From positions 1-46,542 of IMG/VR virus record IMGVR_UViG_3300032242_002617: a stretch of DNA of 46,542 bases. One strand, written 5' to 3'. The notes under the pieces are model-generated. The model saw only the letters and a program-made list of their open reading frames with translations, did no database searches and was not told the origin of the DNA. The stretch's first letter is position 1. Every line of letters begins with the position of its first letter. Position numbers and translations under genes: made by a program. Of the stretch, positions 22,118 through 29,276 are shown piece by piece. Source of the DNA: a virus.

Positions 22118-22763
22118 AGTGCCTCTGGTATATGTGTAATGACCCGACCTGCCAGAAGATGTCGCCTGTCATCATGCCGAGTGCGTGGGCGAGCTCGGCC
22201 TGGACGTACTTCTGCCATGCCCAGTCGTTCTTATATCCGTACACGACATCGTTGGATCGCATCTGAACGACGACCTGGAGCTTCTCGTCGCGGATGAGGT
22301 ACTGCACCGTGTTGGTGCACATGAAGTCGGAGCGACCTGCATGGTTGTAGTCGTGCCACATGTTCGGGCGAGTGTAGATCATCACTGCACGACGGGTCTC
22401 AGGGTTCTTCTTGAGCTCCTCGAGCACGTGGTCGTACTGCTTGTAGTTACCATGGGACCAGATGCAGTGACCGTAGTTGCTGTTGATGTAGCCGTTGCGG
22501 TCCGCGACCTTCTTCCAGATCTCAGGTGGACCGCCTGGGATGTCGTTGACGTTGAGCGACATCGACTTGTACCACTGGATCTCGCGATCGATGTAGTCCT
22601 GATTTGGAGTGCCGAAGATGGCCGGCTCGTTGGCACGGAACTGAGCGCCGATCATCTCGAGCATCTTAACGCCGGTCTTGTCGGTGACGAAGTCCTTGCG
22701 CTCGAGCATGTCCTTGAACACTCGGCGGATGGTGTCGACTGTGAACGCGTAGTTCTGACTCAT
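22101..22763 (-). CDS. thymidylate-synthase-family dCMP hydroxymethylase/methylase
   Basis: This 220-residue protein has folate-dependent TS-family landmarks. Y97-G-H is near the N-domain loop, the nucleophile is Cys149 in DFMCTNTVQYL, MRSNDVVYG is at 168-176, and GSLHIYQRHFD at the end corresponds to the HxY of TS. At the position of E. coli TS Asn177 (RS-D-x-x-x-G-x-x-x-N) this protein has Asp180 (GYKNDWAW). In this superfamily Asp there indicates dCMP specificity, as in T4 gp42. It therefore most likely makes 5-hydroxymethyl-dCMP or 5-methyl-dCMP. ATGA overlap with the Nmad1 gene. Shorter than T4 gp42. Confidence 0.82.
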   Translation of the reverse strand: MSQNYAFTVDTIRRVFKDMLERKDFVTDKTGVKMLEMIGAQFRANEPAIFGTPNQDYIDREIQWYKSMSLNVNDIPGGPPEIWKKVADRNGYINSNYGHCIWSHGNYKQYDHVLEELKKNPETRRAVMIYTRPNMWHDYNHAGRSDFMCTNTVQYLIRDEKLQVVVQMRSNDVVYGYKNDWAWQKYVQAELAHALGMMTGDIFWQVGSLHIYQRHFDLVK

Positions 22764-23182
22764 TTCAACGGTCCTTCGTAGCCGATGGTGATGCCAAATC
22801 CTGGAGCGCCTGTAGGACCTAAGGCGACCTTCTTGTTGATCTGGTCGATCTTCTTGCGATTTAGGAAGTCGCGATCGGACGACTGACCGTCGACCTTACC
22901 GCGGGAGTACGCCACGAAGAAGGAGGCGTAGTTGATCAGGTCCTTGGCCGAGTCCTCGAGGGACTCGAAGTTCTGCTTGTACTCGGGATCACTCTGCATC
23001 GCCTCCATGACGGAGCGCATGCGAAGCATCTTGGCGTGCATGATCTCGAGGATGGTCAGGCAGCCGGACGGGTAGTAGTCGGCCTGCTTGATCTTTGAGT
23101 TGGGATTCTGATAGTCGTTGGACTTCTTACGCTGCAGGTCGATACACTCCTGCAGTACTTTCACTGATTCACGGTCCGTCAT
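22760..23182 (-). CDS. Nmad1/DUF1599 nucleotide-modification-associated protein
   Basis: The start is the ATG at 23182 (MTDRESVKVL), overlapping the stop of the upstream gene (ATGA) with GGAG six bases away. An earlier ATG inside that gene is less suitable. The 140 residues contain LQRKKSNDYQNPNSKI, YYPSGCLTILEIMHAKMLR and SLEDSAKDLINYASF. The pattern resembles DUF1599/Nmad1, a domain named for its linkage to phage base-modification genes. No catalytic activity is established. Its place directly before the dCMP-type synthase is what the family association predicts. Confidence 0.72.
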   Translation of the reverse strand: MTDRESVKVLQECIDLQRKKSNDYQNPNSKIKQADYYPSGCLTILEIMHAKMLRMRSVMEAMQSDPEYKQNFESLEDSAKDLINYASFFVAYSRGKVDGQSSDRDFLNRKKIDQINKKVALGPTGAPGFGITIGYEGPLK

Positions 23183-23757
23183 GCTGCACTCCATAGATCT
23201 ACGCAGTGACCATTCTTTATGGCACTGGTGTGGTCGAACTTATACTCGCTGTAGCCGGTGTTGGCCTTTACAATATACCGCGGCATCGATTTACTGTCAA
23301 TAAGATAACGAGGGCGGTAGCGGTACTTGAGCGGCTGGATCTCCTCGTAGGCCACGACGAGGAAGTAGTCGTTGAAGCGAGTCGAGTACATGACCGACTC
23401 GGCCTGCCCGTCCGAGATGTACCAGACAGGGTACTTAGCGTTCATCGTCTTGACCTCGGCGAGCTTACCCTCGCACTCGACGTCCTTCTTACGCTGGGCA
23501 AAGCTGAGACCCTGTGCGTTCTCAGTAATTGGAGCCGCCGCCTTGAACAGGCCGGTGGACTGCAGTGCTATCTCGGCACCGAAGCCACAGGCTGTGTTCT
23601 TCTTCACAACGTCGAAGGAGCGCTTGCCACGGCGCTTCTGCTCGGTCTTCCAGTTGGTGTTAACCATCATCATGAAGTCATCATCATGGTCCCGAACATC
23701 CACAACCTCGTTGAGGGTGGTCAGGACCTTCATCACACTATCACTGTACATAATCAT
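23179..23757 (-). CDS. PD-(D/E)XK nuclease-like protein
   Basis: In this 192-residue protein the stretch GFGAEIALQSTG, followed by KDVECEGKLAEVKTMNAK, resembles the E...D...(E)xK core of PD-(D/E)XK nucleases. In these a helix with Glu precedes an acidic strand and E-V-K. The C-terminus is Tyr/Lys rich. A nuclease could degrade unmodified host cytosine DNA, or the fold may be non-catalytic. The domain call rests on motif spacing only. A sigma70-like promoter precedes the gene, and another lies inside it before the Nmad1 gene. Confidence 0.5.
   Translation of the reverse strand: MIMYSDSVMKVLTTLNEVVDVRDHDDDFMMMVNTNWKTEQKRRGKRSFDVVKKNTACGFGAEIALQSTGLFKAAAPITENAQGLSFAQRKKDVECEGKLAEVKTMNAKYPVWYISDGQAESVMYSTRFNDYFLVVAYEEIQPLKYRYRPRYLIDSKSMPRYIVKANTGYSEYKFDHTSAIKNGHCVDLWSAA
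23272..23300 (-). promoter_or_regulatory. sigma70-type promoter inside the 23179 gene
   Basis: Minus strand: TTGACA (23300-23295), 17 bases, TATATT (23277-23272). It lies in the 3' part of the PD-(D/E)XK-like gene and points into Nmad1, the dCMP-type synthase and the rest of the modification operon. Confidence 0.72.
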
Positions 23758-23777
23758 ATCCTACCTCAGATACTATT

Positions 23778-23806
23778 ATAGTATCACAAGTTAGATCAAA
23801 TGTCAA
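23778..23806 (-). promoter_or_regulatory. sigma70-type promoter
   Basis: Minus strand: TTGACA (23806-23801), 17 bases, TACTAT (23783-23778). The -35 overlaps the TGA stop of the MazG-like gene. It starts transcription for the 23179 gene. Confidence 0.75.
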
Positions 23807-24204
23807 TACTTAATCTTAGAGAACAACCCGTGGTTACCCTCGTGGGACGGAGCCTTCCAGCCTTCCGGCTTGATGAGGTCGGGAAGCCCGAGAGGGTTTG
23901 GCCGGGACTCCTTGACTCCAGGGCGCTTGTTCATGTTGGCCTTTAGGACCTCGTCCCAAGCCTTGTGCGAGTCGACGTCGAAGGCGTCCAGTGTTCCGAT
24001 CGCGACGACGCAGAGGTCGATCAGCGCGTCGACGACGTCCTCGGCGTCCTTGGAACTGCGGAGTTCTTCAAGTTCCTCGTTGAGGAAGTTGATGCGGAAC
24101 TCAAGGAACTTTGCCAGAGTCTCACCGTCCATCCTATCGATCGCAGGGTGAACACCGTAGTACTCGTGCATGTTCTTGATGTCCCTAACCCAATCCTTAC
24201 TCAT
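23803..24204 (-). CDS. MazG-like NTP pyrophosphohydrolase
   Basis: I start this at the ATG at 24204 (MSKDWVRDIKN), which has GGAG eight bases upstream. The longer frame to 24288 runs through the promoter at 24256-24284. The 133 residues contain FRINFLNEELEELRSS and DAEDVVDALIDLCVVAIG, the E-x-x-E-E and (E/D)-x-x-D metal-binding helices of MazG/HisE-type all-alpha pyrophosphatases. Such enzymes hydrolyse dNTPs to dNMPs. Beside a dCMP-modifying enzyme it is a candidate functional analogue of T4 gp56 (dCTPase), removing dCTP and feeding dCMP. Nucleotide preference is not visible. Confidence 0.78.
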   Translation of the reverse strand: MSKDWVRDIKNMHEYYGVHPAIDRMDGETLAKFLEFRINFLNEELEELRSSKDAEDVVDALIDLCVVAIGTLDAFDVDSHKAWDEVLKANMNKRPGVKESRPNPLGLPDLIKPEGWKAPSHEGNHGLFSKIKY

Positions 24205-24255
24205 AGTAAAGTCTCCGTTTGATTCATTAAGTAACTCATAGAGTATATCGTATGT

Positions 24256-24284
24256 ATCATACCACTCCTCCCTCAGTTTGTCAA
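24256..24284 (-). promoter_or_regulatory. sigma70-type promoter of the modification operon
   Basis: Minus strand: TTGACA (24284-24279), 17 bases, TATGAT (24261-24256). The -35 overlaps the last codons and stop of the 24273 gene. It decides the MazG-like start: codons upstream of 24204 are promoter and leader. Confidence 0.78.
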
Positions 24285-24806
24285 CCACTCGGGCGGGCTC
24301 CTCTTCTTCCAGTTGTGCATTCTCGCCTTGCCGACCTTGTAGTAGTTGCGATAGTTCTCGAGTGGGTCGTCGCCTACGATGTACTCAGGAGCCATGGCCG
24401 ACGGCATGGGAGTCCAGTCGTAAGCTTTGAGGTTCTTAGGAGGTGACTGGAGGTAGTAGCCCATGTCGAAGCACTTGTGCCTCTTGCCGTAGCGGTACGT
24501 GTACTCGTCGAGTAGTCCGAAGAAGTGCTCGACGAGCCACAGGTAGTTCTCGATGGAGGTCCGGCACCATATTGCCGACGGGTGGTTGACGTGGGTTGCC
24601 GAGTACATGACACTCTCGCGATTGTCGTGAAGCTTCCATCGCTTGATCTTACGACCGCTCGAGGCGTCGACGTACTGCTCGCCGTCGAGCACGCGGTGTG
24701 CGGTCGACAGCAGCTGCGCCGACTCGAGGATCATCTTTACACAGTGTTTATCCACTAGAGATTGGGCAGCAACCTTGGGATCAGGGTCTACGTAGAATAT
24801 GTTCAC
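24273..24806 (-). CDS. conserved phage protein of unknown function, 177 aa
   Basis: It begins MNIFYVDPDPKVAAQSLVDK, then KMILESAQLLSTAHRVLDG. Later motifs include NHPSAIWCRTSIENYLWLVEHF and EYTYRYGKRHKC, ending in a Trp-rich tail. I recognise this as a widespread family in large lytic phages, with no activity I can name. The strongly conserved His, Asn and Trp positions suggest an enzyme acting on nucleotides or DNA. It starts at a GTG overlapping the peptide deformylase stop (GTGA). Confidence 0.7.
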   Translation of the reverse strand: MNIFYVDPDPKVAAQSLVDKHCVKMILESAQLLSTAHRVLDGEQYVDASSGRKIKRWKLHDNRESVMYSATHVNHPSAIWCRTSIENYLWLVEHFFGLLDEYTYRYGKRHKCFDMGYYLQSPPKNLKAYDWTPMPSAMAPEYIVGDDPLENYRNYYKVGKARMHNWKKRSPPEWLTN

Positions 24807-25285
24807 GCCACTCTCCGATATTTCTTAAGTGCCTGCTCGCGGTGGTACCTGCCGGCTCGATTGTAGAACACCACGCCGTTGAGGTGGTCCATCTCATGTT
24901 GGAAGATGCGGGCCGTGATACCGTAGAACACCTCGGTGCGGACCTCGCCGTTTGCCATGGTGAAGCGAACGCGGATGTTCTTGGGACGCTTGACCTTGAC
25001 CACGAGTCCGGGATACGAGAGGCAGGCCTCCTCGAGCACTACCTCCTCCTCGCCGAAGCCTACGATCTTAGGGTTGAAGCATACGAAGTGCTGAGGCATA
25101 CCTCGCATCGCGAAGATGCGGTACGGAACACCTACCTGATTTGCCGCGAGTCCTATGCCGTTGTTCTCGAGCATGAACTTGACGAGGTCCTTGGCGAACT
25201 CGACCGGATCGAAAGGCGGGTTGCTGAAGTCGAACTCCACGCACTCCCTGGTTAGAATTGGGTTGCTTCCTGATACTAGTTCCAT
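24803..25285 (-). CDS. def: peptide deformylase
   Basis: The start is ATG 25285, overlapping the gene 46 stop (TGATG). The 160-residue protein has motif 1 GIGLAANQVG (residues 43-52), motif 2 EACLSYP with metal ligand Cys88, and motif 3 QHEMDHLNG with His130 and His134. It removes formyl groups from new proteins. Phage deformylases usually carry the shortened C-terminus seen here and, as known in cyanophages, are made early. Ala replaces the Gly of the bacterial EGCLS. A consensus promoter sits just upstream inside gene 46. Confidence 0.93.
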   Translation of the reverse strand: MELVSGSNPILTRECVEFDFSNPPFDPVEFAKDLVKFMLENNGIGLAANQVGVPYRIFAMRGMPQHFVCFNPKIVGFGEEEVVLEEACLSYPGLVVKVKRPKNIRVRFTMANGEVRTEVFYGITARIFQHEMDHLNGVVFYNRAGRYHREQALKKYRRVA

Positions 25286-26997
25286 CACGCTACCATCCTT
25301 GAGAAGTTACGGTGCTTCTCGAACCTGATCACGTTGTCGAACTTATCCGAGATCTGGTCCGTCTTATGAGAGATTATATACACGTTTGTGTCATTTGTCA
25401 ACTGGCTTAGGATCTTCATGAACTCCTCGGTACCGCCCGAGTCCAGCGAGGAGTCGAACACCTCGTCCATTATGAGGATGTTGGTGTTGATCGAGTTGCG
25501 GAGCTTTGCCACGGCCCTCCACGTGAAAAGGATCGCGAGGTTGATCCTCATCTTCTCGCCTTCGGAGAACGAGGAGTAGCTGAACTCGTCGCGGAACCTC
25601 GACTTAATGGTCTCGTTGAAGTTCTCGTCGAGGTTGAACTCCACGAAGAAGTCCAATGCCGCGAGGTACTTGTTGATGAGCTTGTTGATGATCGGGATGT
25701 ACTGCTTGATGATGCGGGACTTGATGCCGCCGTCCTTGAGCAGTGTGGACGCAGCGCCTAGAAGCTGGGTCTGCTCCTCGAGATCGGCGAGCCTCAGAGA
25801 TACCTTCTCGCGATCGACCTTGAGCGTGTCGAGCTTTGCGGTGTCCGGCTTCTCAACGGTCTTCTTGATCGCGTCGAGCTCCTCCCTGAGCTTATTCGAG
25901 TAGTCCTCGAGCCCGTCGACCTTGGTCAGGACGCGGTGTCGCTCGAACTTCTTGTTGTTGATCGCCGACTGGGCGTCCATGAGCTCCTTGAGTCGAGCGT
26001 TGGCCGCCTCGTACTCGTCCGCGAGCTTCTGAAGACCGCCGTCGACCTCGGTGATGTCCTCGCTCTTCTTCTGGATCGACTCGGCGCGGAAGTCCTCGGC
26101 GATGTGCTGGCGACACGTCGGGCAGTTCTCGTGGTCGTTGAGGAAGTTGATGTCGCCCTTGAGCGACGCGATCTTTGCCTCGAGCTGGTGCTGCAGGTTC
26201 GACAGCTTCTTGATGCGCCGCTCGACGCTCTCCTGGTCGAGTATCCTCGACGTCAGGTCCTCGATCTCCTTGTCGAGGGCGAACTTCTGCTCGATGAGCT
26301 GCGAGATCTGATCGGCCGTGTACTTGATGCGGTCCTTCTTCTCCTGAGCGAGCTTCTGACTGTTCTTGTGAACCTCGGAGATGTGCTCCTTGACGAGCTT
26401 GATCTTCTCGTCGATGAGGTCGCGGTCCTTCTCGGACTGCCACGTCTCGTTGGTGTTCTCGGTAACCCTCTGCTTCAGGACGGAGTTCATCCTCGTGAAG
26501 ATCTGCAGGTCGAGGAGGTCCTCGATGATCTCGCGACGCTGTCCTGTCGGAAGCTGCATGAACGGTACGAACGACGCCGAGCCGAGCACGACGACCTGAC
26601 AGAACGACTTGTGGTTGATCTTCAGGACGTTCTTCTCGAGGAACTCCTGGTAGTCCCGGTTGTCGGAGTCCTGATTGAGGAGCACCTCGTTCATGTAGAT
26701 CTCGAAGACCGCCGGCTTGACGCCGCGGACGACCTTGTAGTGGTTCTTACCTACGCTGAGCTCGACCTCCACGACCAGCTCGCGCTTCGTGATGGAGTTC
26801 ATGAGCTGCCCCTTGGTCACCTTGCGGAACGGCTTGTTGAACAGCGCGAACGACAGCGCGTCCAGGATCGTCGACTTGCCGGCACCGTTCTCACCGATGA
26901 TGAGGGTGGTGCTTGACTTGTCGAGCTGGATGTCGGTGAAGGTGTTGCCTGTTGACAGTAGATTTTTATAACGTATCTTATGGAAAGATATGGCCAT
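25285..26997 (-). CDS. 46: gp46 recombination nuclease subunit (SbcC/Rad50-like)
   Basis: This 570-residue protein has Walker A GENGAGKS at residues 35-42 and the ABC Q-loop region SFCQVVVLGSASF. Two coiled-coil arms meet at a zinc hook CPTCRQ near residue 300. The ABC signature FSEGEKMRINLAI and Walker B ILIMDEVFDSSLD follow. With gp47 it resects DNA ends in recombination-dependent replication. A perfect sigma70 promoter lies inside the 3' end. The gene is separated from 47 by an inserted HNH endonuclease. Confidence 0.95.
   Translation of the reverse strand: MAISFHKIRYKNLLSTGNTFTDIQLDKSSTTLIIGENGAGKSTILDALSFALFNKPFRKVTKGQLMNSITKRELVVEVELSVGKNHYKVVRGVKPAVFEIYMNEVLLNQDSDNRDYQEFLEKNVLKINHKSFCQVVVLGSASFVPFMQLPTGQRREIIEDLLDLQIFTRMNSVLKQRVTENTNETWQSEKDRDLIDEKIKLVKEHISEVHKNSQKLAQEKKDRIKYTADQISQLIEQKFALDKEIEDLTSRILDQESVERRIKKLSNLQHQLEAKIASLKGDINFLNDHENCPTCRQHIAEDFRAESIQKKSEDITEVDGGLQKLADEYEAANARLKELMDAQSAINNKKFERHRVLTKVDGLEDYSNKLREELDAIKKTVEKPDTAKLDTLKVDREKVSLRLADLEEQTQLLGAASTLLKDGGIKSRIIKQYIPIINKLINKYLAALDFFVEFNLDENFNETIKSRFRDEFSYSSFSEGEKMRINLAILFTWRAVAKLRNSINTNILIMDEVFDSSLDSGGTEEFMKILSQLTNDTNVYIISHKTDQISDKFDNVIRFEKHRNFSRMVA
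25373..25401 (-). promoter_or_regulatory. consensus sigma70 promoter inside gene 46
   Basis: Minus strand: TTGACA (25401-25396), 17 bases, TATAAT (25378-25373), both hexamers perfect. It is within codons for Leu-Thr-Asn near the gp46 C-terminus, about 90 bases before the peptide deformylase start. Confidence 0.82.
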
Positions 26998-27001
26998 TTA
27001 T

Positions 27002-27598
27002 CTATCTCTTTCTCAAGTTTTCTTTCCATGGTAAAAGCTGTAAATTATCAACACTTGCAGCTTGTTCTATGGATATATTTTCATCAAAGCATTGTCTTAG
27101 AGATTTTATATGGTCTAATTGATAACCGCCTTCAACTCCGCATATAGTTCTAGGATAGTTATTTGGATTTATTTTATCTGCGTTCATTGCGTAATTTTTC
27201 TCACTCAACCTTCTCACTTTTCCCGAATATTTCTTAAACTCAGGAAGATCATCTTTTTTAAGCCATTGTGACCAGTCATCATTCTTTTGATACGATCTAT
27301 CCATATTCTTAAGAATTTCAGAATCACATACAGGCTTACCTTTTCTAGATTTCCAATAACATTCTTTGCAGCAAAACTTAGAATCATTTTTTGTACTATA
27401 TTCTTTATCACATACACTACATAATTTTATCTGAAGCACTTTGGTTTCCGGCCTGCCGATTTTTATTCCTTTTTCTTCAATAGTCTTTTTTCTCTTCAAG
27501 TTAATTTCAGAGAAGTTATATTCTTTGATCTTCTCTTTCATTTTTTTACTTTGTCTCTGCTTTATTTCTTCTGTTCTCTCATAGACTCCTGCTGGCAT
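27002..27598 (-). CDS. HNH homing endonuclease
   Basis: This 198-residue protein starts at the ATG at 27598 (MPAGVYERTEE), which has GGAGG at a good distance. It has a Lys-rich N-terminus, a zinc-finger-like region (CSVCDKEY, then CCKEC), and the HNH core GGYQLDHIKSLRQCF plus DNLQLLPWKENLRKR (D162-H163, N185, N194). The gene is far more A/T-rich than its neighbours and splits genes 46 and 47, typical of a mobile intergenic endonuclease. It nicks or cuts a target in HNH-free relatives and spreads by repair. A late-type element and inverted repeat lie upstream. Confidence 0.88.
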   Translation of the reverse strand: MPAGVYERTEEIKQRQSKKMKEKIKEYNFSEINLKRKKTIEEKGIKIGRPETKVLQIKLCSVCDKEYSTKNDSKFCCKECYWKSRKGKPVCDSEILKNMDRSYQKNDDWSQWLKKDDLPEFKKYSGKVRRLSEKNYAMNADKINPNNYPRTICGVEGGYQLDHIKSLRQCFDENISIEQAASVDNLQLLPWKENLRKR

Positions 27599-27604
27599 AT
27601 TATC

Positions 27605-27661
27605 CTCCACAATAAAATTTGATTATATTTATTAAAATACAATCTTTATATTGTGGAAGGT
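27605..27661 (-). promoter_or_regulatory. AT-rich leader of the HNH gene with inverted repeat and late-type element
   Basis: CCTCCACAAT (27605-27614) is mirrored by ATTGTGGAAGG (27651-27661). In RNA this hairpin would enclose the leader and sequester the GGAGG site. Within it the minus strand reads AATAAATA (27634-27627), one base from the T4 late promoter. Hairpins that hide early ribosome-binding sites are known for T4 homing-endonuclease genes. Confidence 0.5.
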
Positions 27662-27663
27662 TA

Positions 27664-28716
27664 TCATTCCAGTGTCAGTGCCTCATCGTATAGGTTTCGC
27701 ACGATACCCTCGAGCTTGGTCTTGTCGACCCTGATCGTGCTCTGGTCAATGTACTTACGGAAGATCGTCATGGTGTCCTCGGCCTCCTGAACGATCGAGC
27801 CGTCGTCCTCGATGTTGAGGTTGAGGTGGTCCTCCACGATCTGAACCTGCTGCGGGTTGGCCTTCTCGACCCGCGTCATGAAGACGTCGAACAGGTAGGG
27901 GTTGGACTTGGTCTTTACGATGACCTTGACGATCTTGCCTGTGAACTTGGCAAAGTTGACCTTATCGAGGTCGTCACCCCTCATCTCGGTATCGTCGTAC
28001 CACGCCTTCTCGAACACCGTGAACTCGTTCCTGATGAAGCCGAGGCTGCGGGTGGTCGTGTCGAAGACGTGGAAGCCTCGGTCGTCGTTGTGGTCGTTCC
28101 ACGTGAACTCGCCGTGACTGCCTAGGTAGTGGATGTTGCCCGTGCTGGACTTGTGATGGTAGTGACCGCTGAGCACGGTGTCGAACTTATCGAACGAGGA
28201 TGCGTCCTCGCCGTGCGAGCTCACGGTACCCCTGAACATCTCGAAGCCCTTGAGCTCGAGGTGACCCATTGCAACCTGCGCGTCGGTCGACCTGATGAGC
28301 TCGAGCGTGTGGTCGCGGTTGTCCGCCGTGATCCACGGGATGAACAGGGTCTTGGTCTCACCGAGGTACACCTCCTCAGCGCGCTCGTAGCGAACGAGGT
28401 CGCCGTAGAGCTCCGCGATGGCGTTGACGTCGTTGGTGTTCTTGTAGTAGACGTCGTGGTTGCCTAGGATCAGGTGGAGGTCCAGCCCGCGCTGGCGAAT
28501 AGGGTTGATGAAGTCGCTCCTGAGTCGACTCGCCGTGAGGAAGTTGATGTACTTCCTGCGGTCGACGAGGTCGCCGAGGTGAACGATCGTCCTGATCCCC
28601 TGCGCGTCGATGAGCGGGAAGAAGGTCTCGTCGAGGAACCTCTTGGTATTGTCGAGGAACAGCGCGTTGTCGTTGCGCACGCCCCAGTGGGTATCTGTTA
28701 TGATCGCTACCTTCAT
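27664..28716 (-). CDS. 47: gp47 recombination nuclease subunit (SbcD/Mre11-like)
   Basis: This 350-residue calcineurin-fold phosphodiesterase opens IITDTHWGVRND (D and H metal ligands). It then has IVHLGDLVDRR, LHLILGNHDVYY and LSGHYHHKS, the full set of Mre11 motifs. It forms the nuclease half of the gp46/47 complex. Its ATG overlaps the gp55 stop with GGTGAGG upstream. The order 55-47-[HNH]-46 follows T4-like phages. Confidence 0.95.
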   Translation of the reverse strand: MKVAIITDTHWGVRNDNALFLDNTKRFLDETFFPLIDAQGIRTIVHLGDLVDRRKYINFLTASRLRSDFINPIRQRGLDLHLILGNHDVYYKNTNDVNAIAELYGDLVRYERAEEVYLGETKTLFIPWITADNRDHTLELIRSTDAQVAMGHLELKGFEMFRGTVSSHGEDASSFDKFDTVLSGHYHHKSSTGNIHYLGSHGEFTWNDHNDDRGFHVFDTTTRSLGFIRNEFTVFEKAWYDDTEMRGDDLDKVNFAKFTGKIVKVIVKTKSNPYLFDVFMTRVEKANPQQVQIVEDHLNLNIEDDGSIVQEAEDTMTIFRKYIDQSTIRVDKTKLEGIVRNLYDEALTLE

Positions 28717-29276
28717 GCCTCACCCTGACCCGTGAACTTCTCGATACCTACCATCTTACCACGCTTCGTCGTCTTTGTCAACTTCTCCTCAAAGCTCCTG
28801 ATGATGTCGTCGGAGTAGTAGTTGTGCTTCTGCTGGACGGAGTGCCCGCCCTCGGAGCTGTTGTAGTCCATGAGCTCGTCCATGATCCCCGAGTTCTCGA
28901 AGTTCTTGTGCTTGATGTAGGACTGCTTCTTCTCGCGGGTGATCCGCCGGATGAACGCGTTCCACGCGATCTGAGTGAAGTAGGCGAACGGGTTGACCGA
29001 TCGCTCGGGGTTGAAGTTGCTCACTGAGGACAGGCAGTTCTCGATCGCGTCGCCCACCATCTCGTCTCGATACGAGTAGTTCATGAAGTTGGGCTTCGTG
29101 GACAGCTTCTCGCAGATGAGCATTATGCACTCGCCGATGTACCTCGGGACCTGCGGGACCTGATTGGCACCTCGCTCGGCTGCCTCGCGACACTCCTCTC
29201 GGTACTTGACCATGGCCTCGTAGAAGTCGCGGTTGTTGATGTAGTGCCTGCGTGCTCTAGGCTTCTGAATGCTCAC
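28713..29276 (-). CDS. 55: gp55 late-transcription sigma factor
   Basis: This 187-residue protein has the minimal sigma region 2 pattern: DEMVGDAIENCLSSVSNFNP, then NPFAYFTQIAWNAFIRRI, then REKKQSYIKHKNF. This matches T4 gp55 and cyanophage homologues. It directs host RNA polymerase to TATAAATA promoters, several of which are visible in this window. It starts at a GTG overlapping the uvsW stop (GTGA). Confidence 0.93.
   Translation of the reverse strand: MSIQKPRARRHYINNRDFYEAMVKYREECREAAERGANQVPQVPRYIGECIMLICEKLSTKPNFMNYSYRDEMVGDAIENCLSSVSNFNPERSVNPFAYFTQIAWNAFIRRITREKKQSYIKHKNFENSGIMDELMDYNSSEGGHSVQQKHNYYSDDIIRSFEEKLTKTTKRGKMVGIEKFTGQGEA
28753..28781 (-). promoter_or_regulatory. sigma70-type promoter inside gene 55
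   Basis: Minus strand: TTGACA (28781-28776), 17 bases, TAAGAT (28758-28753). It lies in codons for Leu-Thr-Lys near the gp55 C-terminus, immediately before gene 47. Confidence 0.68.

Noticed and set aside
22109-22138. TTGACA on the plus strand inside the dCMP synthase/deaminase junction
   Set aside because: The spacer would be 18 with a weak TATATG, and no plus-strand gene lies downstream.
24205-24288. Longer N-terminus of the MazG-like protein
   Set aside because: The region contains a good promoter (TTGACA, 17, TATGAT), and the ATG at 24204 has a proper ribosome-binding site.
25936-26916. 326-codon plus-strand ORF opposite gene 46
   Set aside because: Leu/Val/Asp-rich shadow of the gp46 coiled coil; no start signal.
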